A stretch of DNA of 49,372 bases, from positions 1-49,372 of the forward strand of contig JACQRC010000012.1 in NCBI GenBank assembly GCA_016206665.1. The letters run 5' to 3'. The number at the start of each line of letters is the position of its first letter. The stretch's first letter is position 1. The position numbers were made by a program, and so were the translations under genes. The DNA is from Candidatus Omnitrophota bacterium (GTDB lineage: Bacteria > Omnitrophota > Gorgyraeia > Aquiviventales > JACQRC01). Under the pieces are notes generated by a model. It was given only the letters and a program-made list of their open reading frames with translations, searched no databases and had not been told where the DNA came from. This document shows, in pieces, positions 7,725-16,094 of this stretch.

Positions 7725-10700
7725 TTACGCGGGCTGGGGGGCGGGTTCGTCGGCGGGTGTGCGCTCGCCCTCGCGGGCGAACTTGACGGAGACGACCTTG
7801 GAGACGCCCGGCTGCTCCATCGTGATGCCATACATGACGTCGCAGCGGGTGATCGTCTTCTTGTTGTGGGTGATGATGATGAACTGCGAGAGTTTGGTGA
7901 ACTCCTCCAGCGCCCGGGTGAACCGGTCCACATTGGCCTCATCGAGGGGCGCATCCATCTCGTCGAGGAGGCAGAAGGGGCTGGGCTTGACCTTGAAGAG
8001 CGCGAAGAGCAGCGCAATCGCCGTCAGCGCCTTCTCGCCTCCGGAGAGCAGGCTGATCGTCTGGAGTTTCTTGCCCGGCGGGCGGGCGACGATTTCGATG
8101 CCGCACTCCAGCACGTCGTTTTCGTCGAGGAGCAGGATATCCGCCTCGCCGCCGCCGAAGAGCGATTTGTAGAAGTGGCGGAACTCCTCGCGCACTTTGG
8201 CGAAGGTCTCGCTGAAGAGCTCCCGCGTCGTGCGGTTGATCTTGGCGATCGCCTCTTTCAGCGACTCCTTGGCCTGCACCAGGTCGGCGCTCTGCGTCAG
8301 CAGGAACTGGTGGCGGGTCTGCAGCTCCTCATGCTCGCCGATCGAGCCCAGGCTCACCGCCCCCATCCGGCTGAGCCGGCTCTTGAGCCCCTCGATCTCC
8401 GTCTGCAGCGACGACGCATCGAGGGCGGCCGGTGGCGCCTCCGTGATGGCGGCCAGATCAATCTGATACGCCTCCTGCAATCGCTGCACGAGGCTCTGAG
8501 CGGCAAAATGGAGTTCCTGCTCTTTGAGGTCGAGCTGATGGGTTGCGTTGCGCTGCGCCTCGGCGTCCGTGTTGAGCGTGGCGACGCGCTGCTCGACCTC
8601 GAGCAGCCCTCGCTGGGCCGTCGCGAACCGGCCGTCGACCTCGGAGGCGATGGCCGCCTTGGCCTCGCGCACCGACTGAGCCTGCGTGATCGCCTGCTGA
8701 TGCGCGCCCACCTGCCGGAGGGATTCCTCGTGACGGGATTGCAGCGCGGTCAGACGTCCCCGCTTGGCCTCGAGGGCCTGGTCGGCCTCGGTGAGCGCCG
8801 CGGCGGTGGTCGTGACCGTCCGGCTGAGCGCGGCGGCCCGTTCCTCAAACACGGACAGCGCACTCTGGACCTGGGTGAGCTCAACGAGCAGCTGCTCGCG
8901 CTGAAGATTCAGCTGCGTGAGCTGGTCTTGCGACGACGCGATGGCCTGCTCGTGGCCCTGCTGGGTGGCCGCAAGCCCGGCGGCAGCGGCCTGACGCTCC
9001 TCCGTCGTGTGGCGCAGATCACGCAGCTCCGTGGCGACTTCGCCTAACTCCAGGCGCACGACGCTCAATTCCTCGTCGCAGCGATGCTGGGCCTGGGCGA
9101 CCGTCCGGCACGTCACCTCATGGCCGGACAACTCGGTGCGCAACTCCTGCAAGGCGTGCTCGGAGCGGTTTTCCACCTCTAACAACTCGCGCTGGCGCAG
9201 CCGCGCCTGGCCGCACCGCTCCTGCTGGCTCTGCGCCTCGGCCGTGAGGGCCTGCCATTGGTGGCGCGCCTCCTCGAGGCGCACACGGCGCCCGACCAGG
9301 CTCAAGTCCCGCTCCGAGGGCGCGCTGCCGTCGGTGACCAGGCCGCCGTCGATGACGGTGCCGCTCTTGCTGATGAGGCGGCCGCCCGCTGCCGGCCGCC
9401 CGCTCAGGGCTCTCGCATCCTCCACGATCCACGTGCTCTGCAGGAGCGCGTGGACAAACGCCTGCAGACCACCTTCAGCTTTCACAAATTGTCCCGCCGC
9501 GCCTACAAGTCCCTCTATCTTAGGCTGATGGCTGATGGCTGACTGCTGATTGCCGGCCATGGCATCAAGGGGGAGAAAGGTGGCTCGCCCATGCTTCCCA
9601 TCTTGGAGGAACTTGATGCACTCCCACATCGCGGCTGTATCCTCGACGACGATCGCCTGAATCGCGTCCCCCAGGCCCAACTCGATCGACCGCTCGAAGC
9701 CCGGCTGCACGTCAATGAGGTCGGCGAGCAGCCCCCGCACCTTGGGTAGGCGGTGCTCCACAATCGCTTTCACGCCGGCGGCAAAGCCCTCATGCCGCTG
9801 CCACAAATCCTCGAGGAACTGCACCCGCTGGGCCGCCTGCGCTTCGCGGTTTTGCAGGTCGTGCAGTTGCTGGTCCTGACGCTGCAACTCATCGCCGAGC
9901 TGGGCCAACTGCTGCACATGGGTCCCGTGCTGGGTGTGCGCCTCGGCCAGCCGTGCCTGGAGCCCGGCGTGCCGCTCCTGGACGGCGGCGGCCTGTTGGC
10001 CTAGCTGCCGGGCTTCCTGCAGAAATTTGTCCTCGTCGGCCTGGAGCCGTTTCTCGCGCGCCTGCAGGGTCGCGGCCTGGTTGCCAAGCTTGATGATTTC
10101 GTTGCGCGCCTGGGAGGCCTGCGCCGCCACGTCGACGAGGGCGAGCTTGGCCTCCTGGATCGCCTGTTTGGCCAGCGTGATCGCGGCGTCGGTTGCCTGC
10201 AACCGACGGCCGAGGGAGGCGTGCCGCTCGGTCTGCGCGCCGTGGGAGGCCTGATGCTGTATCAGCTCGGCCTCCTGCTGGGCGCGCGTCGCCTCGAGCT
10301 GGCGGCGCTTCTGGAGGAGTTGCTCGATCTCCGCGCGCAGCTCCGCCTGTTGCTGGCCGAACTCCCGCTGCCACTGCCCGGCCATGGCAATCTCGCGCTC
10401 GAGCCGCTCGATGGAGGCCGTGACTTCGATGAGCGCCGCTTTGGCTTCGGCCCGCTCCGAGGTCACCGTCTCCATCGAGGCGCGGGATGCGGCCAACTCC
10501 TGCGCGAGCCCTGCCCGCTGGGCTTCGACGGTACCGAGCCGCTCCTGAAGTTGGGCCGCCTGGGCCTGCAGCGCCTGCCGTTCCTGGGCGAGCCGGCTGC
10601 GCTCGATGAGCGCCGCCTGCGTCTCGAGACGTTTCAGTTTGTCGAACTGCTCCTGATACCGGCGCGCCTTCTCCGCCTGACGCTCCACCGCATGAATCTG

Positions 10701-12986
10701 CCGCTCCACCTCGGCGACGATGTCATTCAAGCGCAGCAGATTTTGCTCGGTCTCCTCGAGCCGGCGCAGCGCCTCCTCGCGCTTCGTCTTGTATTTCGTG
10801 ATGCCGGCCGCTTCCTCGAAGACCATCCGGCGGTCCTCCGGCCGGGAGCTGAGGATCAAATCCATCTTGCCCTGCTCGATGATGGCGTAGGCGTCGACGC
10901 CCAGGCCGGTGCCCATCAGCAACTCCTGGATGTCCTTGAGCCGCACCTGGGTCTTGTTGAGGAGGTACTCGTTCTCGCCGGAGCGAAACGCGCGCCGGCT
11001 GATGGAGACCTCCGTGAATTCGATGGGCAGGCTCTTGTCTTCGTTGGAGAGGGTCAGGGTGACTTCGGCGAAGCCGAGGGGCGCGATCTGGTCGGTGCCG
11101 TTGAAGATGACATCTTCCATCTTCGAGCCGCGCAGGGCCTTGGGGCTTTGTTCGCCGAGGACCCAGCGGATGGCGTCGGCGACGTTGCTATTGTGGACGA
11201 TGAATTGATTGGCCACAAAATTGTGCGTCTCTTCGACGCACAGATCGTAGACCCACTCTGCTGCCGAGGCGAACTGCGTGACTGCTGTAATCTCATCCCA
11301 ATAGACATCTGACGTAGTCAGCCGCAACAGATCCTCAGCCAGGCGTGTTTCGTCAGATCTGAAGCTCCCAATCGCTCGGGCGATCTCGACGACTTCCCGG
11401 ATCCCGCCTCTGGACGCCAGGCAGCGATCCTCATAATACGCAGCGAGCTTTGGGCATTGCTGTCGGATGGCTTTGACGTTCACTCCCGCCTGTCTGACCA
11501 GCCGTTTCACCACGCCATTCACGCCAGGGATGAGATCCAAATTGGGATTGTCAGCGATTGGAAGCTGGGTCAGCTCCTCCAGCCGTCCTCGCTTCCTACC
11601 GACAAACCGGAGTTGTTTGGCCAACTGTTGTAAGGAGGCCGTTCCATACACATACACGGAATAGTACGTTCGCTTGATCTGGTCTCTCGTGTTGGTGGCC
11701 CATTTCGTCTTCTCTCGCAATACCGATTGAACGCCGAGTCTCAGGAGCAACGTCATGACGCCATCGGCCAGTTGTTTACTGGCGGTACAGTATTCGAAAT
11801 AGGCGGTGGCGTTCTTGCGCTGTGGCGGTTGCTGGATGGCAACATAGCCATCGCCTTCAAACAGCGCCGAGAGAAATTCGGCCACGACCTCATCCGTCGC
11901 CATAAACACGGCCGGCGGCACCTTCTTCTGCGCCGATGGTTCCTCAACCCCCAGACCGAACCAGCGCTCAAGGAGCTTGCCGAGCGCGTGAGAAAAGACG
12001 ATGACATCTTTGGTGGTCGGCTTATAGGAAAACACCTTCGCCTGCAGGTGGAACACCCGCTGAACGATCCCGCAAAAGTCCGCCACGATGGCCGGGTCCT
12101 CGTTGACAAACCAGACCTGATCGGCACCTGTGTTCCGACCTTCGGCAATCACATATCCGAGAAATCTGGCCAGGTCTCGATCGAGGACCGTGGGCAGACG
12201 CAGCGCCCCTCTGCCTCGCGACTTCAGCTCCGTGGGGAACAGGGTGCCATCAGGCGCACCGACGGTGTTGATGACTTTGAAAAATGCGGTGACTTCCATC
12301 GCCTGGCCTGTAGCGACGCTCGATATCTGTTTTCCATTGATAGAGGCCCTGGCTGCAAGCTCGGCGACACCGCCGGCCGTTTCCCGGGCTGCGTAGAGGA
12401 TATCGCGCAAGGTTTCGGAGGGCGGCACGTAGACCGAGTCATCCGTCCTGAAGCTTTCCAGCATCTCGCGTACTGGCAGCGCCGCAATACCGGGAGACAC
12501 TGTTAAGCGGCGGGGCAACGCCACACGGATGCCCGGCTTGAGGTCCCCGGCCTTGAGGGTTGTGATCCGCCCTGCCTCCAACGAAAACAGCGGATGGTAG
12601 CCCGTGGCCGTGAGCTCCCGCCCTGTCTTGGTCTTGATCTTGAACAACACGCCTGGCGACGTGCGTTTCACAAAAGCCGCAATCCGTCGCTTCTCGAGCT
12701 TCAAGGTGTCAGGATTGAGCGAAAAGACGTGAAGGTTAAGCGGATTGTCTCGCGTGAGCAGCCCGTCATCCATCGTCTCTCGATGCATCGCGTGGTTCAA
12801 CGCGGATTCGACGAGCTCGCGGATTGTCAGGTAGGTCCCGTCGGCCAGCAAAACGCGGGTGTCGCCGTCCACACATTTCCCGCAGCCGTTGGGCCCGACG
12901 ATGGCGGTGACGCCGGGTTCAAACTGGAACGTGGTTTTTTCCGGGAAGGACTTGAAGCCGAGAAGCTCCAGGCGCTTGAAATACAT
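7725..12986 (-). CDS. smc: SMC chromosome-condensation ATPase, intein-containing precursor
   Basis: The 1753-residue precursor contains a complete SMC protein of 1191 residues once the 562-residue intein (residues 38-599) is removed. The extein shows an N-terminal ATPase start with Walker A GPNGCGK interrupted by the intein before SNVADAI, long Gln/Glu/Ala-rich coiled coils, a central hinge (around LPKVRGLLADLIDV to GGRLISKSGTVIDGG), a second coiled coil, the ABC signature LSGGEK and Walker B FCLLDEMDAPLDE, then a D-loop and ITHNKKT. SMC organises and segregates the chromosome, normally with ScpA/ScpB, which are not in the window. A heptamer repeat adds a QQSAISH stretch in the hinge. No Shine-Dalgarno is seen; the ATG follows repeat DNA. 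It lies downstream of the SDR gene and may be co-transcribed with it. Confidence 0.97.
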   Translation of the reverse strand: MYFKRLELLGFKSFPEKTTFQFEPGVTAIVGPNGCGKCVDGDTRVLLADGTYLTIRELVESALNHAMHRETMDDGLLTRDNPLNLHVFSLNPDTLKLEKRRIAAFVKRTSPGVLFKIKTKTGRELTATGYHPLFSLEAGRITTLKAGDLKPGIRVALPRRLTVSPGIAALPVREMLESFRTDDSVYVPPSETLRDILYAARETAGGVAELAARASINGKQISSVATGQAMEVTAFFKVINTVGAPDGTLFPTELKSRGRGALRLPTVLDRDLARFLGYVIAEGRNTGADQVWFVNEDPAIVADFCGIVQRVFHLQAKVFSYKPTTKDVIVFSHALGKLLERWFGLGVEEPSAQKKVPPAVFMATDEVVAEFLSALFEGDGYVAIQQPPQRKNATAYFEYCTASKQLADGVMTLLLRLGVQSVLREKTKWATNTRDQIKRTYYSVYVYGTASLQQLAKQLRFVGRKRGRLEELTQLPIADNPNLDLIPGVNGVVKRLVRQAGVNVKAIRQQCPKLAAYYEDRCLASRGGIREVVEIARAIGSFRSDETRLAEDLLRLTTSDVYWDEITAVTQFASAAEWVYDLCVEETHNFVANQFIVHNSNVADAIRWVLGEQSPKALRGSKMEDVIFNGTDQIAPLGFAEVTLTLSNEDKSLPIEFTEVSISRRAFRSGENEYLLNKTQVRLKDIQELLMGTGLGVDAYAIIEQGKMDLILSSRPEDRRMVFEEAAGITKYKTKREEALRRLEETEQNLLRLNDIVAEVERQIHAVERQAEKARRYQEQFDKLKRLETQAALIERSRLAQERQALQAQAAQLQERLGTVEAQRAGLAQELAASRASMETVTSERAEAKAALIEVTASIERLEREIAMAGQWQREFGQQQAELRAEIEQLLQKRRQLEATRAQQEAELIQHQASHGAQTERHASLGRRLQATDAAITLAKQAIQEAKLALVDVAAQASQARNEIIKLGNQAATLQAREKRLQADEDKFLQEARQLGQQAAAVQERHAGLQARLAEAHTQHGTHVQQLAQLGDELQRQDQQLHDLQNREAQAAQRVQFLEDLWQRHEGFAAGVKAIVEHRLPKVRGLLADLIDVQPGFERSIELGLGDAIQAIVVEDTAAMWECIKFLQDGKHGRATFLPLDAMAGNQQSAISHQPKIEGLVGAAGQFVKAEGGLQAFVHALLQSTWIVEDARALSGRPAAGGRLISKSGTVIDGGLVTDGSAPSERDLSLVGRRVRLEEARHQWQALTAEAQSQQERCGQARLRQRELLEVENRSEHALQELRTELSGHEVTCRTVAQAQHRCDEELSVVRLELGEVATELRDLRHTTEERQAAAAGLAATQQGHEQAIASSQDQLTQLNLQREQLLVELTQVQSALSVFEERAAALSRTVTTTAAALTEADQALEAKRGRLTALQSRHEESLRQVGAHQQAITQAQSVREAKAAIASEVDGRFATAQRGLLEVEQRVATLNTDAEAQRNATHQLDLKEQELHFAAQSLVQRLQEAYQIDLAAITEAPPAALDASSLQTEIEGLKSRLSRMGAVSLGSIGEHEELQTRHQFLLTQSADLVQAKESLKEAIAKINRTTRELFSETFAKVREEFRHFYKSLFGGGEADILLLDENDVLECGIEIVARPPGKKLQTISLLSGGEKALTAIALLFALFKVKPSPFCLLDEMDAPLDEANVDRFTRALEEFTKLSQFIIITHNKKTITRCDVMYGITMEQPGVSKVVSVKFAREGERTPADEPAPQPA
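9523..9553 (-). repeat. Heptamer-repeat insertion in the SMC hinge region
   Basis: GCTGATG-GCTGATG-GCTGACT-GCTGATT units (plus-strand reading) translate on the minus strand as NQQSAISHQ within the hinge. The frame is preserved on both sides, and flanking hinge residues look normal, suggesting a tolerated surface-loop insertion. Confidence 0.8.
11190..12875 (-). mobile_element. SMC intein with LAGLIDADG homing endonuclease
   Basis: The in-frame insertion starts with Cys at residue 38 (CVDGDTRV, block A) and ends FIVHN at residue 599, followed by extein Ser (+1). Block B is TGYHPL, block F VYDLCVEETHNFVAN, block G FIVHN. The middle carries two LAGLIDADG-like motifs, LGYVIAEG (about intein residue 239) and LSALFEGDGYV (about 335), so it is a full-length intein with a DOD-type homing endonuclease domain rather than a mini-intein. 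All residues needed for protein splicing (Cys1, block B Thr/His, penultimate His, terminal Asn, Ser+1) are present. The insertion site splits Lys from Ser in the Walker A loop, so unspliced SMC should be inactive. Its DNA looks less GC-rich than the exteins. Confidence 0.95.
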
Positions 12987-12990
12987 GCGA

Positions 12991-13070
12991 AGCCATCAGC
13001 AATCAGCCATCAGCAATCAGCCACCGCGGTTGCTGGTTGCTGACTGCTGACTGCTGACTGCTGATTGCTC
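12991..13070. repeat. Inverted heptamer-repeat block between the SDR gene and smc
   Basis: Left half reads as repeated AATCAGC-type units, right half as GCTGACT/GCTGATT units, with CACCGCGG between them, so the block can fold into a long hairpin. It fills nearly the whole 90-bp gap and ends 5 nt before the smc start codon, leaving no Shine-Dalgarno there. Confidence 0.8.
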
Positions 13071-13076
13071 CTATGT

Positions 13077-13883
13077 TTAACCAACAATATCCTCTCCCCC
13101 ATCCACCCCGATGACGTTGCCGGTGACCCAGTGGGTGCCGCTGTTGCACAAAGTCGCGATCGCCTGGGCCACGTCGGGTGGAGTGGTGAGCCGGTGGTAC
13201 GGGTTGCGCATCGTCGAGAACTTCATCATCTCTTCATTGCCGGGGATCTTGCGCAGGGCCGGGGTGTCCGTGACCCCGGCGCGGATCGTGTTGGCGGTGA
13301 TGCCGTAGGGCGCCAGCTCCAGCGCCAGCTGCCGCATGTGCGATTCCAGCGCCGCCTTCGCCGCCGAGACCGCGCCGTAGGTGTGCCAGACCCGGGCGCC
13401 GCCCGAGGAGGTCATCGCGAAGACCTTGCCGCCCTGCGTCATGAGCTTGCGCGATACCAGCTCCTGCGTCCAGTAGACGAGGGAGTGGGCCATGACGTCG
13501 AGGGTCATCTCCATCTGAGGCTGGGTGAGGGCGTCTTCCGGTGGCTCGGCGATGTAGCGTTTGAGCGCGCCAAAGGCAAGCGAATGCATGAGCACCTTCA
13601 CGGAGGATCGAGTCTCCTGCGTGAGTTGCTGCAGCCGGTCGAGGACTGCCTTGCGCTTGTCCGCGTCGGCGGCGTTCACGTTGAAGAATTCCGCCCGCGC
13701 GCCGGCGGATGTGATCGCTCCGGCGATCCGCTCGACGTTGGCGAGCGTCGTCTTGCGGTCGAGATGGACCCCGCAGATGTGCACCCCATGTTTCGCCAGC
13801 TCCAGGGCGGTCGCCTCGCCGAACCCGCTCGAGGCCCCGAGGATGACCGCCCACTGATTCTTCATGCCGCTCGATTCCCCCAT
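13077..13883 (-). CDS. Enoyl-ACP reductase-like SDR (FabI/FabL type)
   Basis: A 268-residue short-chain dehydrogenase. The nucleotide-binding motif is GASSGFG (residues 16-22). The active-site pair is Y169-x6-K176 (YGAVSAAK), the spacing typical of enoyl-ACP reductases rather than the Y-x3-K of ordinary SDRs. MHSLAFGALK (99-108) recalls the FabI HSIAFA motif, and GVTDTPALRKIPG resembles the substrate-loop region. If correct, it performs the last reduction of fatty acid elongation in the cytoplasm, using NAD(P)H. The start is supported by GGAGG 7 nt before ATG 13883; a second Met lies at residue 7. A strong promoter lies just upstream. It could instead act on another substrate; FabI-like is my best reading. 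Confidence 0.75.
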   Translation of the reverse strand: MGESSGMKNQWAVILGASSGFGEATALELAKHGVHICGVHLDRKTTLANVERIAGAITSAGARAEFFNVNAADADKRKAVLDRLQQLTQETRSSVKVLMHSLAFGALKRYIAEPPEDALTQPQMEMTLDVMAHSLVYWTQELVSRKLMTQGGKVFAMTSSGGARVWHTYGAVSAAKAALESHMRQLALELAPYGITANTIRAGVTDTPALRKIPGNEEMMKFSTMRNPYHRLTTPPDVAQAIATLCNSGTHWVTGNVIGVDGGEDIVG

Positions 13884-13903
13884 GACGACCTCCGTTGCCC
13901 CTC

Positions 13904-13931
13904 ATTATACCGATGGCCGCGCCCGATGCAA
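13904..13931 (-). promoter_or_regulatory. Sigma70-type promoter for the SDR-smc unit
   Basis: On the minus strand TTGCAT (13931-13926), a 16-nt spacer and a perfect TATAAT (13909-13904) precede the SDR gene by about 20 nt. It lies in the short gap after the secretin stop codon, so SDR and smc can be transcribed independently of the secretion cluster. Confidence 0.7.
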
Positions 13932-13943
13932 CTCTTCTCTCAC

Positions 13944-15839
13944 TCACTCTTCATAGGCGATGGTCACGCGGATCGTCGCCGCCTGCAGCGAGGACTCGGG
14001 CGGAAACGGCTCGAAGCGCATCAGGCGCACCGTTTCGGCCGCCAGCCGGCCCAACTGGGGCTCCGAGGCGCGCAGCACCTCCGGCACGCCGCGGGGGAGA
14101 CCATCCCGCGCCAGGTCAAACTGGAGGGTGACCTCCCCGGGCAGCACGCTGGTGCCGCGAAACTGCTGCGTCACCGCCTCGGCCACGCGGCTGCGGACCA
14201 GCGCCTGATAGGCCAGGGGCAGCGCAGCGACGGTGACGGGCGGCTGCGGGGGCGGCGGCTGGTACTCCTCCGGCGGCTCCGCATCCTGCTTCCACGTCGT
14301 GATGTCCCGGTCGCCGGTGATGATGTGCGGCGTGAGAAAGACGACCCGTTCCGTCTTCTTGTACTTGCTCTCCTTGTCCTGGAAGGGCAGGCCGAGCAAC
14401 GGAATGCTGCCCAGAAACGGAATTTTCTCGACGGTCTTTTCCTTCCGGTCCTCGATCAGCCCGGCGATGATGATGGTGCTGCCGTCCTCCACTAACACGT
14501 TCGTCTCCGCCTCGGTGCTGGTCACCACCGGAAATTCGTTGCCCGTCTTGGCCGACTTGAACGGCGTGCCCAGGGAGCTCACCTCCGGACGGATCTTCAT
14601 CGCGATGAAGTCATCGGCGTTGATGACGGGCGTCACGAACAGCTTGACCCCCACGTCGACAAAGGTGACCTGCTCCGACTCCACCGTCGGTCCGCTGGAG
14701 GGCACGGTTGTCGTGCTGGTCACGAAGGGCTGCTTGGTGCCGATGAGAATCTTCGCCTCCTGCCCGTCGACCACGGCGATGCGCGGGCTGGAGATGATGC
14801 GCGTCTCGCCGAACTTCTCCAGCGCCTTCACCAGCGTGGCCACCGACTGCTGCCCCCGACCCAGCAGGAAGGTCGCGGCCACGCCTGATTTGCCGCTGCC
14901 GGAGGTTGAACTGCTGATGATGTCCGCCGCCCGGCCGGCGATGTTCGCCGGATCGAAGGAGCCGCGCACCTTGACGGGATTGCCGGAGGCATCCCCTAAC
15001 ACGTTCTTCAGGACCAGCGTCCAGTCGATCCCCAGGCTCTTGTCATCGCTCAGGATCACCTCCACCACCTTCGCCTCGATGAGCACCTGCCGCGCCTTCG
15101 CATCGAAGGCGGTGAGCAGCGTCGCGATTCTGTCGAGCTGGGTGGGCGTATCCGTCACGACGATCTTGTTCGTCCGCTCGTCCATCTTCAGGTTGCCCAC
15201 ACCCGCGGTGAGCAGCTCCTGCACCTTGTCCTTCAGCTTGTCCGCCTTGCCGTAGCCCAGCTCGAAGACGCGCGTCTCGGTCGGCAAATCGACCTGCTCC
15301 ACAATCTGGATCATCTGTTGCACCTTCGGCGGCACATCGATGAGGACCACCGTGTTGGACGGCTCATCCACCACGATGCGGCCGATGTTCGACTTGATCT
15401 GGTTGAGCAGCGTCGCCGTGGCGCTCGCCTTCACGTACTGCAGCTTCTTGACCTGGACCCGCTTCTTGTCCTGGAACCGCTCGCCGTAGCTCTGCTCGTA
15501 GTCGCGGGCGGCCATGACGGTGACCACGCTGCCCTTGCGCTCGTAGGCGAGATCGTTGGTGGCGACGATGATCTCGAAGGCGTCCCACACATCGACGTCC
15601 TGCACGAACAGGGTCACCTTGCCCGTGACGTTCTTGCTCGCCACGAAATTGAGGCCGCTCTTTTGCGAGAGCAGCTTCAGGACGTCGCCGATGTCCAGGC
15701 CCTTCAGGTCGAGGGAAATCTTCTGGCCCACGACCGCCTGGCCGGGCGCGGGCTGGGCGGCCGCCGCCACCGCGTCCGGGCGCCACAACGCCCACACCGC
15801 ACCAGCCACCACCCATCCCACACGCACGCCGCGCGACAT
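13944..15839 (-). CDS. gspD: Secretin (GspD/PilQ family) with C-terminal TonB-like domain
   Basis: The outer-membrane secretin of a type II secretion or type IV pilus type system, 631 residues from ATG 15839 (a GTG nine bases upstream is the alternative). A signal peptide ends near AVAAAAQ. An STN/N0 domain (about 35-100: ISLDLKGLDIGDVLKLL), N1/N2 repeats (NTVVLIDVPPKV, NKIVVTDTPTQLD) and the secretin core (about 260-520, with VPF-type signature IPFLGSIPLLGLPFQ) follow. After a proline-rich linker (EEYQPPPPQPP) the last about 75 residues (VTLQFDLARDGLP...MRFEPFPP...TIRVTIAYEE) resemble a TonB C-terminal domain, unusual for a secretin. Secretins form the gated pore for pseudopilus-driven export or pilus passage. 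It ends a cluster that starts at gspK. Confidence 0.93.
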   Translation of the reverse strand: MSRGVRVGWVVAGAVWALWRPDAVAAAAQPAPGQAVVGQKISLDLKGLDIGDVLKLLSQKSGLNFVASKNVTGKVTLFVQDVDVWDAFEIIVATNDLAYERKGSVVTVMAARDYEQSYGERFQDKKRVQVKKLQYVKASATATLLNQIKSNIGRIVVDEPSNTVVLIDVPPKVQQMIQIVEQVDLPTETRVFELGYGKADKLKDKVQELLTAGVGNLKMDERTNKIVVTDTPTQLDRIATLLTAFDAKARQVLIEAKVVEVILSDDKSLGIDWTLVLKNVLGDASGNPVKVRGSFDPANIAGRAADIISSSTSGSGKSGVAATFLLGRGQQSVATLVKALEKFGETRIISSPRIAVVDGQEAKILIGTKQPFVTSTTTVPSSGPTVESEQVTFVDVGVKLFVTPVINADDFIAMKIRPEVSSLGTPFKSAKTGNEFPVVTSTEAETNVLVEDGSTIIIAGLIEDRKEKTVEKIPFLGSIPLLGLPFQDKESKYKKTERVVFLTPHIITGDRDITTWKQDAEPPEEYQPPPPQPPVTVAALPLAYQALVRSRVAEAVTQQFRGTSVLPGEVTLQFDLARDGLPRGVPEVLRASEPQLGRLAAETVRLMRFEPFPPESSLQAATIRVTIAYEE

Positions 15840-15861
15840 CACCCTCACCCCCCTTCAATGA

Positions 15862-15907
15862 GCGCGTGAGTTACGGAGCCCCAAACGGGCGACGTAACTC
15901 ACCGCGC
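15862..15907. repeat. Stem-loop 1 between PilP-like gene and secretin
   Basis: Arms TGAGTTACG and CGTAACTCA with flanking GCGCG/CCGCGC form a hairpin with one bulge, just upstream of the secretin start region. Confidence 0.75.
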
Positions 15908-15914
15908 GAATTGA

Positions 15915-16020
15915 ACCCCCCACCCAGCAGCGCAACATCCACCGCAGCACGTGCCGTCCACCAAGGTACGGCGAAGGTTGGCTGTACCATTGCACTTAGT
16001 CCTTCTGCTGGGTGGGGGGT
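15915..16020. repeat. Stem-loop 2, perfect 16-bp arms
   Basis: ACCCCCCACCCAGCAG (15915-15930) is perfectly complementary to 16005-16020. The 74-nt loop contains GGTAC-type partial repeats. It lies in the middle of the 255-bp gap between the PilP-like gene and the secretin. Confidence 0.8.
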
Positions 16021-16033
16021 GACATTCGGCCCG

Positions 16034-16085
16034 CCGACCCCACACCCAGGACGAGTTGCTTTCCGTGACCTGGGTGTGGGGTCGG
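16034..16085. repeat. Stem-loop 3, perfect 17-bp arms
   Basis: CCGACCCCACACCCAGG (16034-16050) pairs perfectly with 16069-16085 around an 18-nt loop. It begins 10 nt after the stop codon of the PilP-like gene, so it could attenuate transcription or protect the upstream mRNA end. There is no T-tract. Confidence 0.8.
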
Positions 16086-16094
16086 GGCCTCATG

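Noticed and set aside
12991..13070. CRISPR array made of heptamer units
   Set aside because: Units are 7 bp in tandem without spacers, in both orientations, and no cas gene is near.
13065..14495. 476-codon plus-strand open frame
   Set aside because: It is antisense across two clear genes (SDR and secretin), with no conserved motifs.
16034..16085. Rho-independent terminator after the PilP-like gene
   Set aside because: The stem is perfect but no T-run follows on either strand, so it is reported only as a stem-loop.
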